This document shows positions 1-6,253 of a stretch of 7,601 bases of DNA, one piece after another (position 1 is the first letter of the stretch; each line of letters opens with the position of its first letter). The notes under the pieces were generated by a model. That model was not told the DNA's origin. It ran no database searches and saw nothing but the letters and a program-made list of their open reading frames with translations. The stretch is from Caldifarciminota bacterium. GTDB taxonomy: Bacteria; Hydrothermota; Hydrothermia; B15-G9; DRBW01. The stretch spans positions 1 to 7,601 of the forward strand of contig DRBW01000057.1 in assembly GCA_011042705.1 (NCBI GenBank). The letters are read 5' to 3'. The translations under genes were made by a program, and so were the position numbers.

Positions 1-2571
1 CTCACTTCTGTTGCTACGGGCGGCATCTGGCCCTATCTGACCGCCTGGGTGACCGACGCCGCCAATCACAAAATTTACAAGTTCAGCATTAACGTGACGG
101 AGGATCCTCTCAGGCCTCCCATAGAGTTTCTCGATGAGTTCGGAGAATATGGGTTCGGGGAGGATCAGTTCAATCATCCAAAGGACATACATCAGGCGAA
201 GGGTGTCAGAGGGCACTACAGGGACATCTTCGTGCGGGAGTGGTGGACTGAGAATTCGGGGTTTCAGTATTTTGTGGCGGGGACCGGGTTGAGGGAATTA
301 AGGGTTCGGCCACTTATGTCCGACAATTTGATCTGTTCCTACAGGCTGCTGGCTGTATCCGAGGTTACGGGTGAGGTTCTGGACATGGCGGGGCGGCCAG
401 TGCGTACTCTCCTTGACGGGGTGATGCAGGGGGCAGGGACCAATGTCTGTTACTGGGATTACCGCGATAACAACGGTGACAGGGTGGAGGAGGGGCTTTA
501 TGGGCTGAGGGTGAAGGCGGTTTCTGTCTATGGGACCGATTCCGTGATGCTGGATACTTTGATTTACTATCTTCCGGCGCCTTCTGATCTGAGGGCGGAG
601 GTATACACGGAGGACAGTATTGAGGTTACCTGGAGGGACAACAGCGGAAGCGAGAGCGGGTTTGAGGTGTTGTGCGTTTATTCGGACGGAGGTGCTGACA
701 CCCTGATTTTGCCTGAGAATGCGACGAGAGTGCGTATTCCAGTTCGTTTTATGGAGTATGCAGATTTTATGGTCAGGGCGCGAGCTGATTATCATTTCGG
801 TCCGCATCTATATCGTTTCTTTTCGGGGTGGACGCCGACGGTATCCTGTACTTTGAGCATGCTGACGGCTCCCGGGGATGTGAGGGCGCAGGTCAGCCCT
901 TCCCTGACGACAGTGAGGCTCACCTGGCGGGACAGGTCGAACCTCGAGGACGGTTACATTATAGAGAGGAAACGTCGCGATGGTTCGTGGGAGTTGATTC
1001 ATTCCACGGGTCCCGACGATACGATTTTCTTCGACAATGTGTTGCCCTTTGAGGATTACCGGTACAGGATCTGGGCATTTCGGGGAGGGGATTACACTTC
1101 GGACACGGTCACGCTGTTCGTGAACACTTATCCTTCCTTTGAGGCGAGCGATACGGGGGCCACGGCTTTCAACAGCAGCCGCAGGTTTGCTTATTACAAC
1201 GGGACCCTTTATTTCGTTTTCACCGAGAGGAGCTTTTCGAAAAGAAGGCTTGTTCTCGCAACCAGTGGCAACAGAGGATCAGGATGGATTACACAGGTTA
1301 TCGATTCGGCGCAGAATATAATAGAGCCATCGGTGATAGCCGGGTCCGGCGGAGTGGGGATACTTTACGTTTCGAGGCAGGAAGATGGCGGTATGATAAA
1401 TGACGGTCTGTGTTTTTACTATAACGGGGAGATATACGAGCTGACCGATTCACCGGAATTCAACATAGAGAATCCCTGCGCCGTTCTCAGGGATGACACA
1501 GTTCACGTGATTTACGAGATAACGAGCTATCCGCGGAAAGTTCCGGGGAGCGGCAAGCCGCCCAGGGACTTCAGCCGTGGGGAATACCTGAGTTTTCCCT
1601 TCGGGGTTCCTCCTGATGTGGAGCCTGTGGAGGTGTGGTACAGTTACATCAGCGACACATTTCATTATGTGGGCACGAGGGCTGTCCTGGTCCTTCTGAG
1701 GGATGGTCCTCATGTGGTTGCGAATGTGGGGGATCTTGTTCATTACCGTATGGGGCGGGATGGCCAGTTTGAGGGGGAGGTCATTTTGAATTACTTTGAG
1801 GGAGGGGGTTATCCCTCGGCGGCGGCCTGTTCTGACAGCGAGTTCGTGCTGGCCTTTGCGAGGGGCGATGAGGTGAGGGTCATGAGATACAGCCTTCCGG
1901 GGCTCTGGGAGGGACCCTACGGCATGGGATACGGGGAGTATCCTTTTGTGGTGGAGGGAGCGCCCATCGTTATGTGGACGGAGGACGGGGAGGTTTACGC
2001 GAGATATTTTGATCCCGATGGTTCACCGGAGGCGCAGAGGTTGACCTATTCTCCATCGGAGGATGTCCATGTGAATGCCCTGCTGCTTGAACGGTTTCAG
2101 AATTATCCGATCAGCATGGGAGATACGACATCGAATATGCAGCCTATCAGGATAGGTACAGGTATTGGAAGGGATCTCATGAGGGGACCCTACCCGGTGC
2201 CCTCGAGTCCCGAGATAGTTTTTGCCTATACGTCGGGCGACGGGGTGGTTTACGTGAGGAGGACGGGGGAGCAGGAGATCCAGTCGGGCGGGCCTCAGGG
2301 AGGTGAGGTCGGAAGGGTCAACGGCCTGAAGGTTGAGGTAGCTCCGAATCCAGCGGGAGACCTGATCACCATCCGGGCGAATTTGCCGTTTCGAATCCCT
2401 CTGCGTTTCAGATTATATGACAGGGCGGGAAGATTGGTGGACGAACGAACTTTTAAAGAACTCGATACAGAGCTCAAGATAAATATAGAGAAGCTGCCCG
2501 CAGGAATTTATTTCTATGATCTTGACGCTGAAGGCAGACACTGCCACGGCAAATTCGTCAGGTTAAAATAG
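1..2571 (+). CDS. Large secreted multidomain protein (NHL / FlgD-like Ig / two FN3 / beta-rich region / type IX sorting domain), 5'-truncated
   Basis: The reading frame is open from base 1, so the true start lies upstream; the GTG at 49 is internal to a repeat and is not a likely start. Counting residues from that GTG, an NHL-type propeller blade ends at about 1-14 (TDAANHKIYKFS) and another begins at 30-47 (FGEYGFGEDQFNHPKDI). A FlgD-like Ig fold follows at about 97-160 (LDMAGRPVRTLL, then EEGLYGLRVKA). Two fibronectin type III domains lie at about 176-262 and 272-360, both with a TWRD...S...E.G(F/Y) core. Residues 365-755 are beta-rich, possibly a sialidase-like propeller, but I cannot assign them. 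The C-terminus (about 758-840) has VAPNPAGDLI, LYDRAGRLV, LPAGIYFY and GKFVRLK, the pattern of type IX secretion C-terminal sorting domains. Inference: it is exported and anchored or released at the cell surface. Its ligand or substrate is unknown. Codon choice differs from the downstream genes (GGG glycine dominates). Confidence 0.85.
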   Translation, partial: LTSVATGGIWPYLTAWVTDAANHKIYKFSINVTEDPLRPPIEFLDEFGEYGFGEDQFNHPKDIHQAKGVRGHYRDIFVREWWTENSGFQYFVAGTGLRELRVRPLMSDNLICSYRLLAVSEVTGEVLDMAGRPVRTLLDGVMQGAGTNVCYWDYRDNNGDRVEEGLYGLRVKAVSVYGTDSVMLDTLIYYLPAPSDLRAEVYTEDSIEVTWRDNSGSESGFEVLCVYSDGGADTLILPENATRVRIPVRFMEYADFMVRARADYHFGPHLYRFFSGWTPTVSCTLSMLTAPGDVRAQVSPSLTTVRLTWRDRSNLEDGYIIERKRRDGSWELIHSTGPDDTIFFDNVLPFEDYRYRIWAFRGGDYTSDTVTLFVNTYPSFEASDTGATAFNSSRRFAYYNGTLYFVFTERSFSKRRLVLATSGNRGSGWITQVIDSAQNIIEPSVIAGSGGVGILYVSRQEDGGMINDGLCFYYNGEIYELTDSPEFNIENPCAVLRDDTVHVIYEITSYPRKVPGSGKPPRDFSRGEYLSFPFGVPPDVEPVEVWYSYISDTFHYVGTRAVLVLLRDGPHVVANVGDLVHYRMGRDGQFEGEVILNYFEGGGYPSAAACSDSEFVLAFARGDEVRVMRYSLPGLWEGPYGMGYGEYPFVVEGAPIVMWTEDGEVYARYFDPDGSPEAQRLTYSPSEDVHVNALLLERFQNYPISMGDTTSNMQPIRIGTGIGRDLMRGPYPVPSSPEIVFAYTSGDGVVYVRRTGEQEIQSGGPQGGEVGRVNGLKVEVAPNPAGDLITIRANLPFRIPLRFRLYDRAGRLVDERTFKELDTELKINIEKLPAGIYFYDLDAEGRHCHGKFVRLK
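2320..2568 (+). other. C-terminal type IX secretion (Por) sorting domain within the surface protein
   Basis: The last 83 or so codons encode one short beta-sandwich domain. It contains PNPAGD, a LYDRAGRLVDER strand-turn-strand, an NIEKLPAGIYFYDL segment and a final GKFVRLK. These are the recurring landmarks of the T9SS type A sorting domain family: a PNP start, a D..GR turn, L.AGIYF and a K.V/K.. end. In known systems such a domain directs transport across the outer membrane by the Por machinery and is then cleaved. The Por components are not in this window, so a functional T9SS here is inferred from the domain alone. Confidence 0.75.
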
Positions 2572-2607
2572 GATGATAGCTTTGGAAGAGGATCCGATCC
2601 CATCGGC

Positions 2608-2636
2608 TTGACAGCGGAGAGAGCCCAGGTTAAGCT
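2608..2636 (+). promoter_or_regulatory. Possible promoter upstream of dxr
   Basis: A perfect TTGACA lies at 2608-2613. After 17 bases comes TAAGCT (2631-2636), which matches the TATAAT consensus at only three of six positions. If used, transcription would begin close to the dxr GTG at 2643, giving an almost leaderless message. That would fit the absence of a clear Shine-Dalgarno site. The -35 is strong and the -10 weak, so this is a suggestion only. Confidence 0.25.
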
Positions 2637-2642
2637 ATTGCG

Positions 2643-3791
2643 GTGAATTCGGATATATGCAGGAAGAAAATAGCCCTATTCGGGGCGACGGGTTCCATAG
2701 GAAGAAATACCCTTGACGTCATCAGGAGATTCCCGGACCGTTTCGAACTCTTCGCGGTATCCTGCCACAGCAACACAGCTGCTCTGGAGGCCATAATCGA
2801 CGAATTCAGGCCAAAATACGCCGTTATCACCGGCGAGGGAAGCCTCAAAAGGACTGATATAAATGTCCTGCGCGGGAAGGAAGGGCTCGAGGAAGTCGCC
2901 GCTCACCATGAAGCCGACATAGTGTTGATAGCCACCCTTGGCACGGTCGGCATCTTTCCCACCCTCGCCGGGCTGAGGGCCTGCAAGAGGATAGCCCTCG
3001 CCAACAAGGAGACCCTGGTTGCCTTCGGAAGCGTTGTGGTGAAGGAACTCGAAAACTCCAGAGGAGAGCTCATACCGGTGGATTCAGAGCACTCGGCTCT
3101 CTTTCAGCTGCTCCTCAGCTGGAAAGACGACGCCGAAACGCTGATACTGACGGCCTCGGGGGGGCCGCTAAGAAAGCTCTCCAGGGAGGAGATGGAGAGG
3201 GTGAAGCTCGCCGATGTGCTCAGGCACCCCACCTGGAATATGGGGAGGAAGATCACCGTCGACTCAGCGACCCTCATGAACAAGGGCCTCGAGGTGATAG
3301 AGGCTCACTGGCTTTTCCGCTTTCCCCCGGATAGGATAGAGGTAGTAATACACCCCCAGTCGATAATTCACGGCCTTCTGAGGCTCAGGGATGGAGCTCT
3401 CGTAGCCCACATGTCCACACCAGACATGAAAGTGCCTATTCAATATGCTCTGACCTATCCCGAAAGGCTCCCCTCGGAGGTCAGGTCGCCGGACCTGCCC
3501 GATCTGGCGGCGTTGACCTTCGAGCCCCCCGATTTCGACCGGTTCCCTCTCCTGAAACTCGCCTACGAAGCAATTAATAGAAGAAAGGGCTATCCTGCAG
3601 TCATGAACGCTGCGAACGACGTCGCAGTCAGGGCCTTCCTCGACGGAAAGATAGGTTTCCTCGATATAGAAAAGACCGTTTTCGCCGTGGTCAACGAATT
3701 CAGGGGCACCGATGAGGATCTCGACGCCCTCATCGAGGCCGATCTCTGGGCCAGAAAGAGGGCCGGGGAGGTTGTCGATTCCCTTGTATAG
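2643..3791 (+). CDS. dxr: 1-deoxy-D-xylulose 5-phosphate reductoisomerase
   Basis: This cytoplasmic enzyme uses NADPH and a divalent metal to convert 1-deoxyxylulose 5-phosphate into 2-C-methyl-D-erythritol 4-phosphate, the committed step of the MEP isoprenoid pathway. The 382-residue product is close to the usual length of just under 400. The NADPH fold appears at 14-20 (GATGSIG), with ALANKETLVAFG at 118-129. The metal site is VDSEH (D147, E149) plus E217 in MNKGLE. Substrate-binding segments are ASGGPLR (171-177), HPTWNMG (195-201) and VDSATLMNKG (206-215), followed by HPQSIIHG (237-244). All expected active-site residues are present. The start is taken as GTG at 2643 because an in-frame TAA lies at 2631 and GATGSIG sits at the normal distance from it; no strong ribosome binding site precedes it. 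Neighbours are a surface-protein gene and sucC, not the uppS/cdsA/rseP genes often found beside dxr. Confidence 0.96.
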   Translation: MNSDICRKKIALFGATGSIGRNTLDVIRRFPDRFELFAVSCHSNTAALEAIIDEFRPKYAVITGEGSLKRTDINVLRGKEGLEEVAAHHEADIVLIATLGTVGIFPTLAGLRACKRIALANKETLVAFGSVVVKELENSRGELIPVDSEHSALFQLLLSWKDDAETLILTASGGPLRKLSREEMERVKLADVLRHPTWNMGRKITVDSATLMNKGLEVIEAHWLFRFPPDRIEVVIHPQSIIHGLLRLRDGALVAHMSTPDMKVPIQYALTYPERLPSEVRSPDLPDLAALTFEPPDFDRFPLLKLAYEAINRRKGYPAVMNAANDVAVRAFLDGKIGFLDIEKTVFAVVNEFRGTDEDLDALIEADLWARKRAGEVVDSLV

Positions 3792-3812
3792 CCCCGAAGG
3801 CTCTCTTATAAT
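3784..3812 (+). promoter_or_regulatory. Probable promoter for the sucC-DUF1573 pair
   Basis: A perfect TATAAT (3807-3812) is preceded by 17 bases and then TTGTAT (3784-3789), which keeps the TTG of the -35 consensus but matches nothing else. The -35 overlaps the last codons of dxr. Initiation would fall near 3819, about 20 bases before the sucC ATG and just upstream of its Shine-Dalgarno site. The arrangement suggests sucC and the following gene can be transcribed separately from dxr. Confidence 0.45.
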
Positions 3813-3837
3813 CTTTCTCTGAAGAGAGGAGGAAAAG

Positions 3838-4989
3838 ATGAAGCTTCTCGAGTACAGCTCCAAAGAGGTAATGAAAGAGTTCGGGATAAAGGTTCAGCCC
3901 GGTTTTCTGGCCAGAAACATGGAAGAAGTGAGGCAGGCCCTCGATAAACTGAACTTCCCCGTCGTGATAAAAGCTCAGGTCCCTGTAGGCGGAAGGGGAA
4001 AGGCCGGCGGCATTAAACTCGCTTCGAACAAAGAAGAGGCGCTGGAGAAGGCCAAAAAAATCCTGAGCATGGAGATAAAGGGCATACCTGTGAAAAAAGT
4101 CCTGGTCTCAGAGGCAATAGACATCGACAGGGAATTCTATCTCGGGATCGTCATAGACAGAAGGAGCGGAAAGGCAGTGGTGATGGCATCGGCCGAGGGA
4201 GGCGTCGATATAGAAGAGGTAGCGCGAACAAAGCCTGAGGCCATACACAAGCTGGAGGTCGACCCCCGATGGGGGTTGAGGCCCTTCGAGGCCCGGGACC
4301 TGATGTTCAAAATCTTCGACGATAAGAAAACTGCCCTTAAAGCCTCCGGTTTCCTCCTCAAACTTTACCGTTGCTTCGCAGAAAAGGATGCTCAGCTCGC
4401 CGAGATAAACCCCCTCGCCCTGGACAAACAGGGAGAATTATGGGCCGTCGACGCGAAAATACTGATAGACGACAATGCCCTGCCCAGGCATCCGGAGCTC
4501 GAGTCCATGAGGGACATGGATTACGCTGACATGAAAGAGCTGGAAGCAAAAGAGGCCGACCTGTCCTTCGTTAGCCTTGACGGATACATAGGCTGCTGCG
4601 TCAACGGTGCCGGGCTCGCCATGGCGACCATGGATATCATCAAGAAATACGGCGGTGAACCCGCGAACTTCCTGGACATAGGGGGAAGCTCACGGCCCGA
4701 GAAGGTCCGGAAGGCCATGGAGATAATCCTCAGGGACCCCAAAGTCAGGTCGATCTATTTCAACATCTTCGGCGGTATAACCCGCTGCGATGACGTAGCA
4801 AAGGGGCTCATCCAGGCCTTCAGAGAATTAAACGTCAAACAGCCGGTCATAATCCGGCTGACCGGAACCAACGAGGACACAGCGAGAAAGATGCTGGAGG
4901 AATCGGGCCTCCCCCTTCATCCCGTGAAAACCATGAGGGAAGGGGCCATAAGGGCAATAGAAATGGCGGGCGAAAAACCCCTCATTTAG
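3838..4989 (+). CDS. sucC: Succinate-CoA ligase (ADP-forming) beta subunit
   Basis: This is the nucleotide-binding subunit of succinyl-CoA synthetase. It acts with the alpha subunit SucD to interconvert succinyl-CoA and succinate with ATP or GTP formation, in the oxidative or reductive TCA cycle. The 383 residues match the family's usual length of about 388. The N-terminal ATP-grasp domain holds VIKAQVPVGGRGKAGGIK (43-60), and the metal site is EINPLAL (E189, N191) with D205 in WAVDAK. The C-terminal ligase domain has GCCVNGAGLAMATMDI (252-267), FLDIGGSSRPEKV (278-290), FGGITRCDDVAKG (311-323) and RLTGTNEDTA (340-349). The ATG has an AGGAGG site five bases upstream (3827-3832). Oddities: sucD does not follow, and the usual GGGA-type loop reads GGSSR. 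Another acyl-CoA ligase of this family (malate- or citrate-type) is possible, but succinate is the simplest call. Confidence 0.93.
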   Translation: MKLLEYSSKEVMKEFGIKVQPGFLARNMEEVRQALDKLNFPVVIKAQVPVGGRGKAGGIKLASNKEEALEKAKKILSMEIKGIPVKKVLVSEAIDIDREFYLGIVIDRRSGKAVVMASAEGGVDIEEVARTKPEAIHKLEVDPRWGLRPFEARDLMFKIFDDKKTALKASGFLLKLYRCFAEKDAQLAEINPLALDKQGELWAVDAKILIDDNALPRHPELESMRDMDYADMKELEAKEADLSFVSLDGYIGCCVNGAGLAMATMDIIKKYGGEPANFLDIGGSSRPEKVRKAMEIILRDPKVRSIYFNIFGGITRCDDVAKGLIQAFRELNVKQPVIIRLTGTNEDTARKMLEESGLPLHPVKTMREGAIRAIEMAGEKPLI

Positions 4990-4993
4990 GAGG
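4988..4993 (+). promoter_or_regulatory. Ribosome binding site overlapping the sucC stop codon
   Basis: AGGAGG begins on the A of the sucC TAG (4987-4989) and ends five bases before the ATG at 4999. It settles the start of the next gene at 4999; the in-frame GTG at 4993 overlaps the site itself. The overlap points to joint transcription and probably coupled translation with sucC. Confidence 0.8.
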
Positions 4994-4998
4994 TGGAC

Positions 4999-5679
4999 AT
5001 GAAAAGGATCACCCTCCTGCTTTTCTCAACCCTCCTCTTCGCCGGTCCCAGGCTCGATGTATCGAGCGAGACCTGGGACTTCGGCACGCTGAAGGAGGGG
5101 GAAAAGGCGGAACACGTCTTCATTCTCAAAAACATCGGAGATGACACTCTCGTCATCTCCAAGGTAAGGGCGACCTGCGGCTGCACGGCCACCCTCCTCG
5201 AAGACAGCATAATACCTCCAGGCGGCGAGACGAAGCTCAAGAGCTCGCTCCGCACAAAGGGCATGTCGGGAGTGTTCCACAAGTACATATACGTCTATTC
5301 CAACGACTTCGAGAATCCCCGAATCTCATTGATCCTGACGGGAAAAGTTCAGAGGGAGCCGGCACCCAGAATCAGGGTGTGGCCCACCATAGTGAGGTTG
5401 AACCGGATATCCCCGGGAGACGAGGAGAAATTCGTCGTATCGGTGCAAAACTACGGAGAGCTTCCGCTCTACCTCTATGAGGTAAAAACGAGTCCGGGCA
5501 TTCAGCTGGAGTTCATGCCAGAGGACTCCATACCTCCCAAAAGCAGCATCAACCTGAACTTCAAATACGTGCCAACCGAACCCGGCCCTATCGAGGAGCT
5601 CATCACGATTAAATCAAACGACCCCAGGATATCCAAGATATACGTATTCGTGAGGGACAAGGAGGAAAAGAGAGAATAG
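4999..5679 (+). CDS. Exported DUF1573 domain protein
   Basis: The 226-residue product has a signal-peptide-like N-terminus: K2 R3, a hydrophobic core ITLLLFSTLLFA at 4-15, and possible cleavage near A15. Residues 20-117 form a DUF1573 / ASPM-SPD-2-Hydin-like immunoglobulin fold. It shows WDFGTLKEGEKAEHVF, LKNIGDDTLVISKVRATCGCTA (family signature, C60 and C62), IIPPGGETKL and YVYSNDFENPRISLILTGKV. Residues 122-220 look like a second, more divergent Ig-like domain ending in a TIKSNDPRISKI strand pair. The family is widespread in the periplasm or cell envelope of Bacteroidetes and relatives, and no biochemical role is established. The start at ATG 4999 is set by the AGGAGG at 4988. It lies directly behind sucC, so the two probably share an mRNA, but nothing in the protein links it to succinyl-CoA metabolism. 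No lipobox cysteine is seen. Confidence 0.87.
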   Translation: MKRITLLLFSTLLFAGPRLDVSSETWDFGTLKEGEKAEHVFILKNIGDDTLVISKVRATCGCTATLLEDSIIPPGGETKLKSSLRTKGMSGVFHKYIYVYSNDFENPRISLILTGKVQREPAPRIRVWPTIVRLNRISPGDEEKFVVSVQNYGELPLYLYEVKTSPGIQLEFMPEDSIPPKSSINLNFKYVPTEPGPIEELITIKSNDPRISKIYVFVRDKEEKRE

Positions 5680-5697
5680 CGATCTCTGCCCTTAATC

Positions 5698-6222
5698 TCA
5701 GCTCCTGCCCTCTACGCTGAACTCGGGGATTCCGAACCAGAAGCCCGTTCCCCTTATAAAGTCGAGCTGCGCCTGTATCAGGTCATAATGGGCCTGTTCC
5801 ATCTCGGCGAGGGTCTCAAATAACTGCTTGACCTCGGGATGCTCCGCCTTCTGTGCCTGTTCCCTGTAGAAATCTCTCGATTTCTTCTCCTGCTCGAGGG
5901 CGGCTTTCAGGGCGTCGATCTGATGGGCTTCCGCTCTTCTCGTGGATTTTCTCTTCTCCATTCCCTTGAGCCTTGGCACGAGTTCGGAGAGCTTCTTCTC
6001 CTCGACCTTCAGCTTGCCTATCGGCATGTGGGCTGCTTCCTTTTCCAGCAGATCTTCGAGAAGTCGCATGTGCTCGAACTCCTCTCCTGCAAGCCAGATG
6101 AACATGCTCTTGCCCGTATCGTCGGCGGTTTTCTTCGCGAGATCGAGATAGGTCTTGAGCCCCATTTTCTCGAGCTCGATGGCAAACTTCAAAGCTTTGA
6201 TGATCTCTTCGTTCCTGGGCAT
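5698..6222 (-). CDS. Rubrerythrin-like (ferritin-family) diiron protein without rubredoxin domain
   Basis: The 174-residue product shows two related helix pairs, as in rubrerythrin-type four-helix bundles. The first has AIELEKMGLKTY (E18) and GEEFEHM (E48, H51). The second has ALEQEKKSRDFY (E112) and AEMEQAH (E142, H145). Together they give a complete E/ExxH plus E/ExxH diiron ligand set. The charged stretch at 64-100 links the pairs, and the end FWFGIPEFSVEG resembles the tail of COG1633 ferritin-like proteins. There are no CxxC motifs, so the rubredoxin electron-transfer domain of classical rubrerythrin is absent. Likely roles are peroxide reduction or iron handling in an anaerobe; which one cannot be read from sequence. 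The start is ATG at 6222, with AGGAG on the minus strand at 6230-6234, seven bases away; the frame remains open further upstream only because it overlaps the transketolase end. It lies 31 bases behind the transketolase and is probably co-transcribed. Confidence 0.88.
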   Translation of the reverse strand: MPRNEEIIKALKFAIELEKMGLKTYLDLAKKTADDTGKSMFIWLAGEEFEHMRLLEDLLEKEAAHMPIGKLKVEEKKLSELVPRLKGMEKRKSTRRAEAHQIDALKAALEQEKKSRDFYREQAQKAEHPEVKQLFETLAEMEQAHYDLIQAQLDFIRGTGFWFGIPEFSVEGRS

Positions 6223-6229
6223 ATCATTT

Positions 6230-6234
6230 CTCCT
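6230..6234 (-). promoter_or_regulatory. Ribosome binding site that fixes the rubrerythrin-like start
   Basis: Read on the minus strand, AGGAG (within AAAGGAGAAA) lies seven bases before the ATG at 6222, in the 31-base gap behind the transketolase stop. It favours MPRNEE as the N-terminus over an in-frame extension reaching back to 6435 inside the transketolase gene. Confidence 0.75.
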
Positions 6235-6253
6235 TTCGCCGGTATCCCGGCTC

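Noticed and set aside
298..807. A 169-codon open frame on the minus strand opposite the surface protein
   Set aside because: It overlaps the FlgD-like and FN3 coding region and has low-complexity, His/Pro/Arg-rich composition typical of shadow frames.
2594..2606. Small hairpin CCGAT-CCC-ATCGG behind the surface-protein gene
   Set aside because: The stem has five pairs and is not followed by a T-run, so it does not qualify as an intrinsic terminator.
3816..3827. Short inverted repeat TCTC/GAGA beside the sucC ribosome binding site, considered as a regulatory hairpin or riboswitch
   Set aside because: Only about four pairs form, and the whole gap is 46 bases, too short for a riboswitch aptamer.
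3264..3863. A 199-codon open frame on the minus strand opposite dxr
   Set aside because: It lies antisense to a fully conserved enzyme and its sequence resembles no protein family.
4993..4998. GTG at 4993 as the start of the DUF1573 gene
   Set aside because: It overlaps the AGGAGG site itself, while the ATG at 4999 is correctly spaced and directly begins a signal peptide.
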